Shown here piece by piece: positions 53,771 through 62,355 of a stretch of 64,000 nucleotides of DNA. The DNA comes from Crateriforma conspicua (lineage in GTDB: Bacteria > Planctomycetota > Planctomycetia > Pirellulales > Pirellulaceae). Below the pieces are notes generated by a model. That model did no database searches. It was given only the letters and a program-made list of their open reading frames with translations, and was not told the DNA's origin. Position numbers and translations under genes: made by a program. The stretch lies in assembly GCF_007752935.1 (NCBI RefSeq), contig NZ_CP036319.1, positions 2,976,001 to 3,040,000 of the forward strand, written 5' to 3'. Position 1 is the stretch's first letter, and each line of letters starts with the position of its first letter.

Positions 53771-55087
53771 TCACGCTTTGACGCGCAGCCGTACGACCGG
53801 ACCCTGGACGATCGACAATCCTTCGATTTGCTCGGTCGCGCGGCGGGCGGCACCTTCGCCGGCTTCGTGTGTCATGATCACCAGCGGCACCGGATCGGTT
53901 TGTTGCTGACCGGCCTGGTCGGGCTGGTTTTCGTGCTGGATCACCGAGCTGATCGAGATGTCGTGCTGGGCCAAAACATCCGCAATCTTTGCCAACGCAC
54001 CGGGATGGTTCCCCACGCTGAGTCGCAGGTAATAACGGCCGGCCAAGCGATCGGTGTCACGTTGTTTCGTGCGTGCCGGGTGATCGGACGTGAAATAGGC
54101 CAGCGTTTGAAACGTGATTTTGGTCCGGCCGACGGCAGTATCGATCAAGTCTGCGACGACGGCCGAAGCGGTGGGCATCTGGCCGGCCCCCAAGCCATGA
54201 TAGAAAACCGGGCCGACGGCATCGCCGACGACGCGGATCGCGTTGAATGCGTCACGTACCTCGGCCAACGGCGTCCCCAAAGGAACCAGCGTTGGTGCGA
54301 CGGACAGTTCCAGTCCGTCATCGGCCTGATGTGCGGTGGCAACCAGCTTGATGCGATAGCCCAGTTCGCTGGAATACCGCAGGTCCGCTGGATCCAAGCC
54401 GTCGATGCCGGTGCGGGGAATGTCCGACCAGTGGATCGTCGCGCCGAACGCCAGGTGGGCCAAGATCGCCAGTTTTTGTGCGGCATCGGTTCCGTCGACG
54501 TCCATCGTCGGATCGGCCTCGGCGTACCCCAATTCTTGGGCTTTGCGAACAACGTCGTCATAGGCCGAACCGTAGCGGTCCATTTGGCTGACGATGAAAT
54601 TGCTGGTGCCGTTCAAGATGCCTTCCAACGTCGTGATCTGGTTGGCCGACAGGCACTGGCTGATGTTGGCGACGATCGGGATTCCGCCGGCAACGGCTGC
54701 TTCAAATGCGATGCTGCGGCCCAGTTCGCGTGCTTTGGAAAACAGTTCCGGACCGTGTTCGGCCAACAGGGCTTTGTTCGCCGTGACAATGTCCTTGCCG
54801 GCTTCCATCAATTGCAGCATGATCGTCCGGGCCGGTTCCAGACCGCCGATCAATTGTGCAACGACCGTGATATCGGGATCGTCCAACACGTCGGCCAAAG
54901 TGTCAGTGGCCACGCCGTCGGGCAATTCGACATCACGGGGCTTGTTCAGGTCGCGGACGACGGCTTTTTTCAGCCACATCGTGCGGCCCGCGTGTCGCGC
55001 GGTACGATCCCCGTGATCCAACAACAGTTTGGCGACGCCGGAACCAACGGTCCCCAAACCCACAATGGCAACGTTTGTCTTATTCAT
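53771..55087 (-). CDS. hom: Homoserine dehydrogenase
   Basis: A 438-residue product from ATG 55087; the frame extends far upstream but into the divergent surE gene. NAD(P)-binding loop VAIVGLGTVGSG (6-17), IGGLEPARTIMLQLMEAGKD, VTANKALLAEHGPEL, FEAAVAGGIPIVANI, LEGILNGTSNFI and AEADPTMDVDGTDAAQKLAI contain the catalytic Lys/Asp/Glu elements. A C-terminal ACT domain (RLSVGNHPGALAKIADVL...) implies threonine feedback. It makes homoserine for Thr and Met, downstream of the aspartate kinase encoded at 28996-30795. Confidence 0.96.
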   Translation of the reverse strand: MNKTNVAIVGLGTVGSGVAKLLLDHGDRTARHAGRTMWLKKAVVRDLNKPRDVELPDGVATDTLADVLDDPDITVVAQLIGGLEPARTIMLQLMEAGKDIVTANKALLAEHGPELFSKARELGRSIAFEAAVAGGIPIVANISQCLSANQITTLEGILNGTSNFIVSQMDRYGSAYDDVVRKAQELGYAEADPTMDVDGTDAAQKLAILAHLAFGATIHWSDIPRTGIDGLDPADLRYSSELGYRIKLVATAHQADDGLELSVAPTLVPLGTPLAEVRDAFNAIRVVGDAVGPVFYHGLGAGQMPTASAVVADLIDTAVGRTKITFQTLAYFTSDHPARTKQRDTDRLAGRYYLRLSVGNHPGALAKIADVLAQHDISISSVIQHENQPDQAGQQQTDPVPLVIMTHEAGEGAARRATEQIEGLSIVQGPVVRLRVKA

Positions 55088-55186
55088 GACGCGAATCCTA
55101 ATTGGATCGCGGCCGACTCGGGAGACGGGGTCGCGCCGCTGTTTGGTCTCCCGCGCCGGTTTCGTCAACTTTTCACACCCAGCATC

Positions 55187-55981
55187 GTGCAAACATCCAA
55201 CGAAACGAACGAATCCCAGTTCAAGATTCTGTTGACCAATGATGACGGAATCGATGCACCCGGCATCGCGGCGATGGAAAAGTCGGTCCGTGGCGTGCTG
55301 GACAGTGGCGCTGTTGCCGACTTGATGGACAAGTTTGCGATGCGTCCTCAGATCATCGTCGCCGCACCCGATCAATGCCGCAGCGAATGCGGCCATGGTG
55401 TGACCACCGGCCGGGTCTTGGAAGCCAACCGAATCGAAGATGATCGATATAGTATTGACGGCACGCCGGTGGACTGTGTCCGAGCCTTTGCGATCAGCCA
55501 CCAGGTGGATGCGGTGCTTTCTGGCGTGAACGCGGGAGCAAACTTGGGTGTCGATCTGTTGGTCAGCGGGACCTTTGCCGCCGCTAGGGAAGCGTCCAGC
55601 CACGGGATCGCATCGATGGCCGCGTCGCAATACCGCCATCCTGGGATTGAACGTCGCTGGGACCACGTTCCGGTGTGGATGCGCGCGGTGTTGGAAGAAT
55701 TTTTGACGCTGGTCATCCAGAATCGGCAAGTTTCCGATCGACCGCAGCGGGTTCCACTGTGGAATGTGAATATGCCAGCATTGCCTCCCGAATCGGAGAT
55801 ACCGCCGCGAGTGATGTGCGACGTCGACCGTTTACCGCACGCTAGAACGGTGCGTCACGAAGACGGGCGGATCCATTTCGACCTGAATTTCCAGAATCGA
55901 CCGCGAGAGAAAGGGCGCGATGTGGACCAGTGCTTTGCCGGAAACATCACGATCAGCCAGCTAGGCTTCACCGTTTGTTGA
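55187..55981 (+). CDS. surE: 5'/3'-nucleotidase SurE
   Basis: About 264 residues if it starts at GTG 55187; no ATG lies between the divergent promoter region and the conserved FKILLTNDDGIDAPG. Asp19 and Asp20 bind metal; further motifs are VAAPDQCRSECGHGV, SIDGTPVDCV and VLSGVNAGANLGVDLLVSGT with VSGTFAAAREA. The length fits SurE (E. coli 253). It dephosphorylates nucleoside 5'- and 3'-monophosphates, often in stationary-phase survival. It is divergent from hom over 99 nt. Confidence 0.88.
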   Translation: MQTSNETNESQFKILLTNDDGIDAPGIAAMEKSVRGVLDSGAVADLMDKFAMRPQIIVAAPDQCRSECGHGVTTGRVLEANRIEDDRYSIDGTPVDCVRAFAISHQVDAVLSGVNAGANLGVDLLVSGTFAAAREASSHGIASMAASQYRHPGIERRWDHVPVWMRAVLEEFLTLVIQNRQVSDRPQRVPLWNVNMPALPPESEIPPRVMCDVDRLPHARTVRHEDGRIHFDLNFQNRPREKGRDVDQCFAGNITISQLGFTVC

Positions 55982-56313
55982 TGCGGCCGGTCGTTTCAAG
56001 GCACAGATCAAGACACAGAACGAGGCGGTCCAGGAAAGCCAGCGATAGGGTCAGATGCGATGCGTGACGTCACTGGATGACATCGCACCGGACGAACGCA
56101 TGCACGCAATGGCGACGTGTGCTTGCAAGCAGACGACAGAAAGCGGCATTCCCGCTGAGAATTTAGACCAGAAAAATCCAGACTCGTCCGGGCCGCTGTG
56201 CCAACGAGACCGTGACAGGTGGTTCAAAAAGAATCAACAGTGACGCTCGGCCGACATCCGGGCGGACAATCGTCCACCCGGTCTGTGGTCGTTTGCGGCG
56301 TCGCGATCGGCGT
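55982..56313. other. Intergenic region between convergent surE and csrA
   Basis: No supported gene; a 62-codon frame at 56055-56243 has no recognisable motif. An imperfect hairpin at 56258-56281 (arms CCGGG-x-GGAC/GTCC-x-CCCGG) lies 33 nt beyond the csrA stop and may end its transcript. GTGACGTCAC at 56064-56073 is a short palindrome. Confidence 0.4.
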
Positions 56314-56550
56314 CTAGCAATCAGGCATGCTGGCGATCGAGACGCCCGACATCTCCTCCAGGCTGCGTCCGCAGTTGGAGTCGCCGGATTCGGCAAGGAT
56401 CGCCTTTTGCAATTCCCCACGCACGATTGAAACTTCGCGAGGGGCTTCAATCCCGATAGCAACGCGGTTTCCACTGATCTTGTTCAGCGTCAAAACGATG
56501 TTGTCACCGATGATCAGCTTCTCACCAACTTTACGACTAAGAACCAGCAT
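56314..56550 (-). CDS. csrA: Carbon storage regulator CsrA
   Basis: A 78-residue product. ATG 56550, with AAGGA about eight bases upstream, starts the canonical MLVLSRKVGEKLIIG; the longer frame adds 20 residues that CsrA lacks. The RNA-binding positions Leu4 and Arg44 are kept (IEAPREVSIVRGEL). A C-terminal tail of about 20 residues beyond the usual end is present (SGDSNCGRSLEEMSGV). CsrA binds GGA motifs in mRNA leaders and represses or activates translation. No FliW gene is near. It is divergent from the condensation-like gene. Confidence 0.93.
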   Translation of the reverse strand: MLVLSRKVGEKLIIGDNIVLTLNKISGNRVAIGIEAPREVSIVRGELQKAILAESGDSNCGRSLEEMSGVSIASMPDC

Positions 56551-57215
56551 TTCGATTTCCTTCCGTGTAAATAGCGTCAATCTTTCGCATTCGTGCGCCG
56601 CAAACATCAAAGGCGCTGACTGTCACTGACATCGGGGAGCGAACTGCGTGCCGAAAGTTCTCCGATTTCGAGGAAATGGACTCAAGATTTGCGGCGTGCC
56701 GGGTATTTTCAACAAATTGCCGGGAAAATCTCAAGTCCCAATTGCCGTGGTTCGGTTCACTGTGGCACGCCGTAGAGCCCGAATCCGCACCCAAAAACCA
56801 TTGCAAAGTCGCAATTCGCTTGGGCGATTTCAAAATGAGACACGCAACGTGTTTCAGATCGGGATTCGCATTGGGCCCTGCCGTCGTCAGGACACTCGTA
56901 CTATCGCCGAGCCCCGTGACACGTTTGGTCACGCCGCCGGGATGGAATTGGGAATCGGAGATCGAATCGGGAAATCCGGTGCCGGGAAGGCGGCGGTGTG
57001 TTCCGCCGGATATCAGCCCCGCGGCTCTGGGGGATCAGCCGGATCACAGGTGTCGTCAAGCCTGAATTTGCACCTTTGACGGCGGGAACTACCTTGTACA
57101 CCGGGGGTCGAATCACTGTGCATGTGTACCGGCAAGGGACTGTTTGGAGCATGTGATTGCTGTGGCGGCATCGGCTGTCGTTACCAAGGTTCCCCATCCA
57201 GTCTGTCGTCGCCTT
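56551..57215. other. Long intergenic region between divergent csrA and the acyltransferase gene
   Basis: No gene is supported on either strand in 665 bases; several open frames of up to 140 codons (for example 56648-57079) lack any recognisable motif. The csrA leader contains GGAAGG just before the start, a possible CsrA self-binding site. No hairpin stands out. Confidence 0.4.
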
Positions 57216-58793
57216 ATGTCCAAAGTGCCCGCCGATCCCGCGTCGGCCATCGGTTCTGAATCCGAATCATCGCTGCCCCGCCACGGTGACACGTTTCCGC
57301 TGCGTCTGACCGCCTTCGAACAACTGCTGGTGTTCGACGACGACTCCGCCTGTCCGATGACCAGCTTCATCGAACTGCACTTCGCGACGCCGTTGCAGGT
57401 GATGGTTCTGCACGAGGCGCTCTGCCAGACCGTTCATCGACACCCGCTGTTGGCGTCCACGTTGGTGCAGAAGGATGGGCTGCTTCATTGGGACTATGAT
57501 CCCGGATTCGTTCCGACGCTGCATGATCCAGCGGACTTTCCGATCCTGCAGGCTCCGGTGCAACCCGGTGCCGCTGTTGGGAAGGACGCCGCCGGTTTGT
57601 CCCAGCCGTCGCCACGACCGATCGATTTGTTTAAAAATCCGGGATGCCGTTATTGGTATGACGTGAATCCCACGACGGACAAGTCGCGGTTGACCATCCA
57701 GTTGCATCACGCGGCCTGTGACGGTGTGGGTTTGCGCCGCGTCTTGATCGACGTGTTGGCGGCCTATGCAAAGGCGACCGACAACCGGGCCGACAGCGCG
57801 GATGAAAACGCGTCGCAATCGACCAGGCGTCGTGTCCGTCGCGGCGAGCAATTGGACGTCAGTCGATTGTGCGACCGCGCGGACTATTCCAGCATCCTGT
57901 CGCGTCAGCCCAAGATTCAATTGACGACTTGGGACCGTATCAAAAACGCGTACTACTTTCATTGCCAGCGACCCCGGCCGCTGAAAGGCAATGCGGCTTC
58001 GCGACCGGAGAAACACACCGGTGAGGTTTCCGAATCGCAAGCGACATCGGGCCAGCCGCTGCGGCACCACATCTTTTCCGAATCCGTTTCGCAACGACTG
58101 GTCGATTGTTGTCGCCGCCACGAAGTCGGCATGAACGACTTGATGTTGACGGTGCTGTTTCGAGTTTGCCGATTGTGGAACCGCCGTCACGGGGCCGATC
58201 GATCCAAGACGCGGATTCGCTTGTTGATGCCGGTCGATTTGCGAAGCCGCGCGGACTTGAACATGCCCGCAACCAACCGATTGAGTTTCGCATTCTTGGG
58301 GCGGACCCACGGTCAATGCGAAGATTGGCATGATCTGTTGTGCAGCGTCCAAGCGGAAACTCAGTTTATCAAAGACAGTCGTGTGCACATGGATTTTGTC
58401 GGCGGGCTGGAAGGGTTTGCCGACCATCCGAATCGTCTGCGCCGAGCGATCCGATACAGCGGAAACATGACCACCAGCGTGCTGACCTACACCGGTGACA
58501 TTTCGCGTGGCATGAAGAGTCATTTCCCAGAAGAACGCGGTCGCCGACGCATCGGAGACAGCTATCTGGAAAACATCTTGATCGCACCGCCGGCGCGGCG
58601 AAACACGAACATTACCCTGGGCGTCTGTATTAACTGGGGACAGGTCTGTGTATCGGCGAACTGGAACCGTGGCGAGTTTACGCAGCAAGACACGGCGGAT
58701 TTTTTGCGGATCTTTGCCGGCACCACCTTGGAATGGCTGACGCGGATGGAAACGGAGTCGATCACGGACTGTCCGGCCGAAGCGGTTGTCTAA
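57216..58793 (+). CDS. Condensation-domain-like acyltransferase (HHxxxDG)
   Basis: A 525-residue product from ATG 57216; a TTG at 57144 would add 24 residues. The catalytic motif H164-H-A-A-C-D169-G of the condensation/wax-ester synthase/PapA superfamily is intact, with FPLRLTAFEQLLVFDDD at the N-terminus, HRHPLLASTLVQ, and the later KTRIRLLMPVDLRSRADL and NMPATNRLSFAFLGRT, which correspond to the solvent-channel and latch regions. No carrier protein or NRPS gene is near, so a stand-alone acyl transfer to an alcohol or amine is likely. Product unknown. Confidence 0.78.
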   Translation: MSKVPADPASAIGSESESSLPRHGDTFPLRLTAFEQLLVFDDDSACPMTSFIELHFATPLQVMVLHEALCQTVHRHPLLASTLVQKDGLLHWDYDPGFVPTLHDPADFPILQAPVQPGAAVGKDAAGLSQPSPRPIDLFKNPGCRYWYDVNPTTDKSRLTIQLHHAACDGVGLRRVLIDVLAAYAKATDNRADSADENASQSTRRRVRRGEQLDVSRLCDRADYSSILSRQPKIQLTTWDRIKNAYYFHCQRPRPLKGNAASRPEKHTGEVSESQATSGQPLRHHIFSESVSQRLVDCCRRHEVGMNDLMLTVLFRVCRLWNRRHGADRSKTRIRLLMPVDLRSRADLNMPATNRLSFAFLGRTHGQCEDWHDLLCSVQAETQFIKDSRVHMDFVGGLEGFADHPNRLRRAIRYSGNMTTSVLTYTGDISRGMKSHFPEERGRRRIGDSYLENILIAPPARRNTNITLGVCINWGQVCVSANWNRGEFTQQDTADFLRIFAGTTLEWLTRMETESITDCPAEAVV

Positions 58794-58921
58794 AACGACA
58801 GCGGGGCTGAATCACGCGGATCGTCGCGTTGGGCGTATATTCGTGGCGCTGTTTCTGTTTAGTCGCCACGGCGCCCGGGCCACGGGGCCTGGTTCGATCT
58901 TTGCCTTGAAAGTCGCCGCCA

Positions 58922-60151
58922 ATGAGATTGCCAAAACGCTGGGCCTTCGTCCGGAGCGATATCAGACGTTTGAACCCGGGTGTTGCCTTGGTTGCGTCGA
59001 CGTTGTTGATTGTTGCGACGGGAATTTGCCGCGGTGAACTGCCCGATGCCGGTCCAGCACGTGTTGGGATTGATGGTCAGGCATTGGCTGCGATCCGTCC
59101 GATGGTTCTGGATGCGATCGACCAGGGTGAAATGGCCGGTTGCGTGATCATGGCGGGGCGTCGCGGCAACGTCTTTTATCAACAGGCGTTCGGACACCGG
59201 CAAGTCCAGCCCGTGAAAAAGGCGATGACGGTGGACACGGTTTTCGACCTGGCATCGTTGACCAAGCCGATTGCGACGGCAACCAGTGTGATGGTGCTGT
59301 GGGATCAAAACAAAGTCGATCTTGATGATCCCATTGTCCGTTTCCGCCCGGCAACGGTGGACCCGCAGCTTCGCGATGCGACGGTTCGCCAATTGATGAC
59401 GCACCAGGCGGGCTATCTTCCCGACAATGCATTGGCGGATTACCAGCAGGGACCTGGCCAAGCTTTGGCCAACATCGATCGCCTGAACGCGCGGTATTCG
59501 CCGGGGACTCGGTTCGTCTATTCCGATGTTGGCTTCATCCTGTTGGGCGATATCGTCGGGCGGCAAAGCGGGATGGACCTGCACACGTTTTCACAACGCT
59601 ATGTTTTTCAACCGCTGGGGATGAAGCAAACGGGGTATCTGCCGCCGGCAAATCTGGCGGCACAGGCGGCGGCGACCGAAAAACGCAACGGACGCTGGAT
59701 GGTGGGCGAGGTGCATGACCCTCGCGCGTATGCGATGGGCGGTGTCGCGGGGCATGCGGGACTTTTTTCCACCGCCGCGGACCTGGCGATCTACGCACAG
59801 ATGATGCTGAACGACGGCGTGTATCAGGACGTGCGTGTCTTGTCCGCCGATGCCGTGGATCAGATGACCCGGCCGCATGAGATTGTCGAAGGCGAAAAGG
59901 TCAGTGTTCGCGGACTGGGCTGGGACATCCACTCGGGCTATTCATCGAACCGGGGCCCCGGGATGTCCGATACCGCGTTCGGGCACGGCGGATTCACCGG
60001 GACGGTGTTGTGGATCGATCCGGCGAAAGATCTGTTTTTTATCTTTCTGAGCAACCGTATGCACCCGGACGGCAAAGGATCGGTGAATCGGTTGGCTGGC
60101 AAGATCGCCGGCGTGATCGTTGATGCGATCGATGTGCCGGCGGTGCGATGA
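58922..60151 (+). CDS. Serine hydrolase of the beta-lactamase/class C esterase family
   Basis: A 409-residue protein with an N-terminal export signal (VALVASTLLIVATGICRGE). The active-site S112-L-T-K115 (SxxK) and Y200-S-D202 (YxN-like with Asp) are present, and FGHGGFTGTVLWIDP supplies the third HxG box. It resembles penicillin-binding-protein-like esterases and D-aminopeptidases; a periplasmic role on peptidoglycan or small esters is plausible. It converges on mtnA with 28 nt between stops. Confidence 0.88.
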   Translation: MRLPKRWAFVRSDIRRLNPGVALVASTLLIVATGICRGELPDAGPARVGIDGQALAAIRPMVLDAIDQGEMAGCVIMAGRRGNVFYQQAFGHRQVQPVKKAMTVDTVFDLASLTKPIATATSVMVLWDQNKVDLDDPIVRFRPATVDPQLRDATVRQLMTHQAGYLPDNALADYQQGPGQALANIDRLNARYSPGTRFVYSDVGFILLGDIVGRQSGMDLHTFSQRYVFQPLGMKQTGYLPPANLAAQAAATEKRNGRWMVGEVHDPRAYAMGGVAGHAGLFSTAADLAIYAQMMLNDGVYQDVRVLSADAVDQMTRPHEIVEGEKVSVRGLGWDIHSGYSSNRGPGMSDTAFGHGGFTGTVLWIDPAKDLFFIFLSNRMHPDGKGSVNRLAGKIAGVIVDAIDVPAVR

Positions 60152-60179
60152 AGCGGATCAAACGATCAAGACGGCAGTG

Positions 60180-61208
60180 TCAGTTTGCGAAGTGTTGGCC
60201 AACGGTCTCCGTCGTCGGCGAACGAATGACGCCTTTCTCGGTCACGATGGCGTCGATCAGCTCGGCCGGCGTGACGTCGAAAGCGGGATTGATTACGTCC
60301 GCCGCATCGGGGACGAATTGAACGCCGCCGGGCCGTGCCACTTCGTCACGATGGCGTTGTTCGATCGGGATCTGGTCGCCGGCCGGTAACTTTAAGTCGA
60401 ACGTGTTGGTCGGTGCGGCGACGTAAAACGGGATATTGTGGTACTTGGCCAAGACCGCCAATGGATAGGTTCCGATTTTGTTGGCTGCATCGCCGTTGGC
60501 TGCGATCCGGTCGGCACCCACGATGACCGCGTCGACTTTGCCGCAGCGCATCAGGCCGCCGGACATGGAATCGGTCAGCACGGTGACCGCGACGCCGGCC
60601 TGTGACAATTCCCATGCGGTCAGCCGAGCACCCTGTAGCAGCGGTCGCGTTTCATCGGCAAAGACATGGGGTGCTTTGCCTTGTTCGTGCATGTGATAAA
60701 TCGGCGCCAACGCGGTGCCCCACATCGAAGTGGCCAACCCACCGGCATTGCAGTGTGTCAGTACGTTTCGACACCCTTGGATCAGCGCCGCGCCGTTGGC
60801 ACCAATGCTGCGGCACATCCGGCGGTCTTCGTCGTGAATGGTGACCGCTTCGCGATGCAGACGTTCATACAGCGTCGCGTCGTCGTCATGCGAGTTCATC
60901 ACGTCGCGCATGCGGTCCATCGCCCAGAACAGATTGACCGCCGTCGGACGACTGGTCGCCAGATAATCCATCGCTTCGCCAAAGGCTTGGCGGTCCGCAT
61001 CACGACCTTGCAGCAAGACGCCATACGCGGCGGCGATGCCGATCGCCGGTGCCCCGCGAACGACCAGACGACGGATCGCGTCATGCGCTTGTTCGATGTT
61101 CGTACAGACCAGTCGGGTCAATTCGGTGGGCAATTTCGTCTGGTCCAACAGATCCAGTTGGCCGTCGCGAAAGATGATCGTTTCAGCGGTTTCGGTGGCG
61201 GTCGACAT
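60180..61208 (-). CDS. mtnA: Methylthioribose-1-phosphate isomerase
   Basis: A 342-residue product from ATG 61208; the same frame is open further upstream but overlaps the DapA-like gene in a different frame. Features are VVRGAPAIGIAAAYGVLL, LTHCNAGGLATSMWGTALA (catalytic Cys), HVFADETRPLLQGARLT, TDSMSGGLMRCGKVDAVIVG and ADRIAANGDAANKIGTYPLA (catalytic Asp). It isomerises 5-methylthioribose 1-phosphate to methylthioribulose 1-phosphate in methionine salvage. Other mtn genes are not in the window. It follows the aldolase gene after 76 nt on the same strand. Confidence 0.93.
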   Translation of the reverse strand: MSTATETAETIIFRDGQLDLLDQTKLPTELTRLVCTNIEQAHDAIRRLVVRGAPAIGIAAAYGVLLQGRDADRQAFGEAMDYLATSRPTAVNLFWAMDRMRDVMNSHDDDATLYERLHREAVTIHDEDRRMCRSIGANGAALIQGCRNVLTHCNAGGLATSMWGTALAPIYHMHEQGKAPHVFADETRPLLQGARLTAWELSQAGVAVTVLTDSMSGGLMRCGKVDAVIVGADRIAANGDAANKIGTYPLAVLAKYHNIPFYVAAPTNTFDLKLPAGDQIPIEQRHRDEVARPGGVQFVPDAADVINPAFDVTPAELIDAIVTEKGVIRSPTTETVGQHFAN

Positions 61209-61284
61209 GGCAAAGGGAACTTTGGCGATTGTGCAAAGGTGATGCGTGGGATCCAGACGGAATGTTTTCGGCGCGAACGTCCGA

Positions 61285-62202
61285 CTAAAGCGAAACGTTG
61301 CGGCTGACTTGCTGGACGGCGTTTTGGATTTGATCCAGTTGGTCCGACGGCAAATCGCTAAGCATGGGCAACAGCGGGCCCGTTTGTGCGATACCCGCCA
61401 GTTGCACGGCGTGATGTAACACTCGAATCGGGCTGATCGAATCACGCAGATCTTCCAGCGGCCGGAACGATTGACGAATCGTTTCAGCGACCTCCAAGTC
61501 ACCGGCCTGCAATGCACCCAGCATGTCCATCGAACGACGCGGCGCGATACACACACATCCGCTGGTGAAACCGGCCAAGCCGAATCCACGAACGTGAGCG
61601 ATGGCGGGTTGTTCTCCGATCCCGCTGACCATCCGCTCCGCCGGGAACACGTCCAACAGCGAACGCAGATAATCATCATCCGACGGATCGTCGCGAACGA
61701 CGGCGTACTTGATCCAGCTGATGACTCCGTCGTCCTCCAGTCCACGGACGACGTCGGGATACAGCCATTGATCAAACTTGATGTACAAGACGACCGGTTT
61801 GCCAAGTGCGTTGCTGATCGCGCGGATGCCAGCGGCGATGCCCTGTTGGTCGACGATGTCACGCGATGGCAACAGCATGGCGGTGGGGAACGGATAATCC
61901 GCCAAGACATCAGTCTGATCCATCGCCAATCCGAACGACGGACCGACCGACGGGACAACGACGGTGTCGGGGCCGGCCGAATCGGCGACCAGAGACAGCA
62001 TGTCCTCGTATTCCGTCAGCCGCATGTGATACAGCACTGCGTTTCCGCCGTACAACAAGCACCGGATGCCGCCGGCTTCCAAGTGGCGAATGATTTTGTC
62101 GTTTTCGTCGCCGTCGACCACTCCGTCGGCGTCCCGTGCCAGCGGCGGAACGGCGATGACGGATTCAGGCAAATCGGACGCTTGGAAGGGCTGCGTTTTC
62201 AT
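61285..62202 (-). CDS. DapA/NAL family aldolase or lyase
   Basis: A 305-residue protein of the dihydrodipicolinate synthase superfamily. Tyr140 (PVVLYIKFDQW) and Lys165 (WIKYAVVRDD) align with the catalytic Tyr133 and Schiff-base Lys161 of E. coli DapA; the usual IKDSSG box is altered to IKYAVV, so it is not a standard DapA. It lies next to an IlvD/Edd-type sugar-acid dehydratase gene, which suggests a 2-keto-3-deoxy sugar acid aldolase or dehydratase role. The lack of the typical GGTT box text early on (here AGGIRCLLYGGNAVLY) also marks a divergent subfamily. Confidence 0.82.
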   Translation of the reverse strand: MKTQPFQASDLPESVIAVPPLARDADGVVDGDENDKIIRHLEAGGIRCLLYGGNAVLYHMRLTEYEDMLSLVADSAGPDTVVVPSVGPSFGLAMDQTDVLADYPFPTAMLLPSRDIVDQQGIAAGIRAISNALGKPVVLYIKFDQWLYPDVVRGLEDDGVISWIKYAVVRDDPSDDDYLRSLLDVFPAERMVSGIGEQPAIAHVRGFGLAGFTSGCVCIAPRRSMDMLGALQAGDLEVAETIRQSFRPLEDLRDSISPIRVLHHAVQLAGIAQTGPLLPMLSDLPSDQLDQIQNAVQQVSRNVSL

Positions 62203-62355
62203 GACATGACGACCGAACGAGACGGAGAAGCGGGGGGATTGATGGAAGGGGCAGGGCGGAACGCGGGCGATTCTAGCGACAACGTCGCCGCCGGCGGACC
62301 CCGGGCAAGGCGTGGCCGATTCGATGCGACGTGGAATCCATCGTAAGGCGACCGT

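Noticed and set aside
53579-55186. Continuous plus-strand open frame of more than 500 codons running into surE
   Set aside because: It lies antisense to hom, whose protein matches homoserine dehydrogenase throughout. The antisense text has no domain; the openness reflects G+C-rich codon use.
56055-56243. Possible small protein of 62 residues between surE and csrA
   Set aside because: No ribosome-binding site, motif or signal peptide; cannot be told from chance.
61209-61958. Upstream extension of the mtnA frame by about 250 codons
   Set aside because: It overlaps the DapA-like gene in another frame and contains no conserved text; the family N-terminus begins near ATG 61208.
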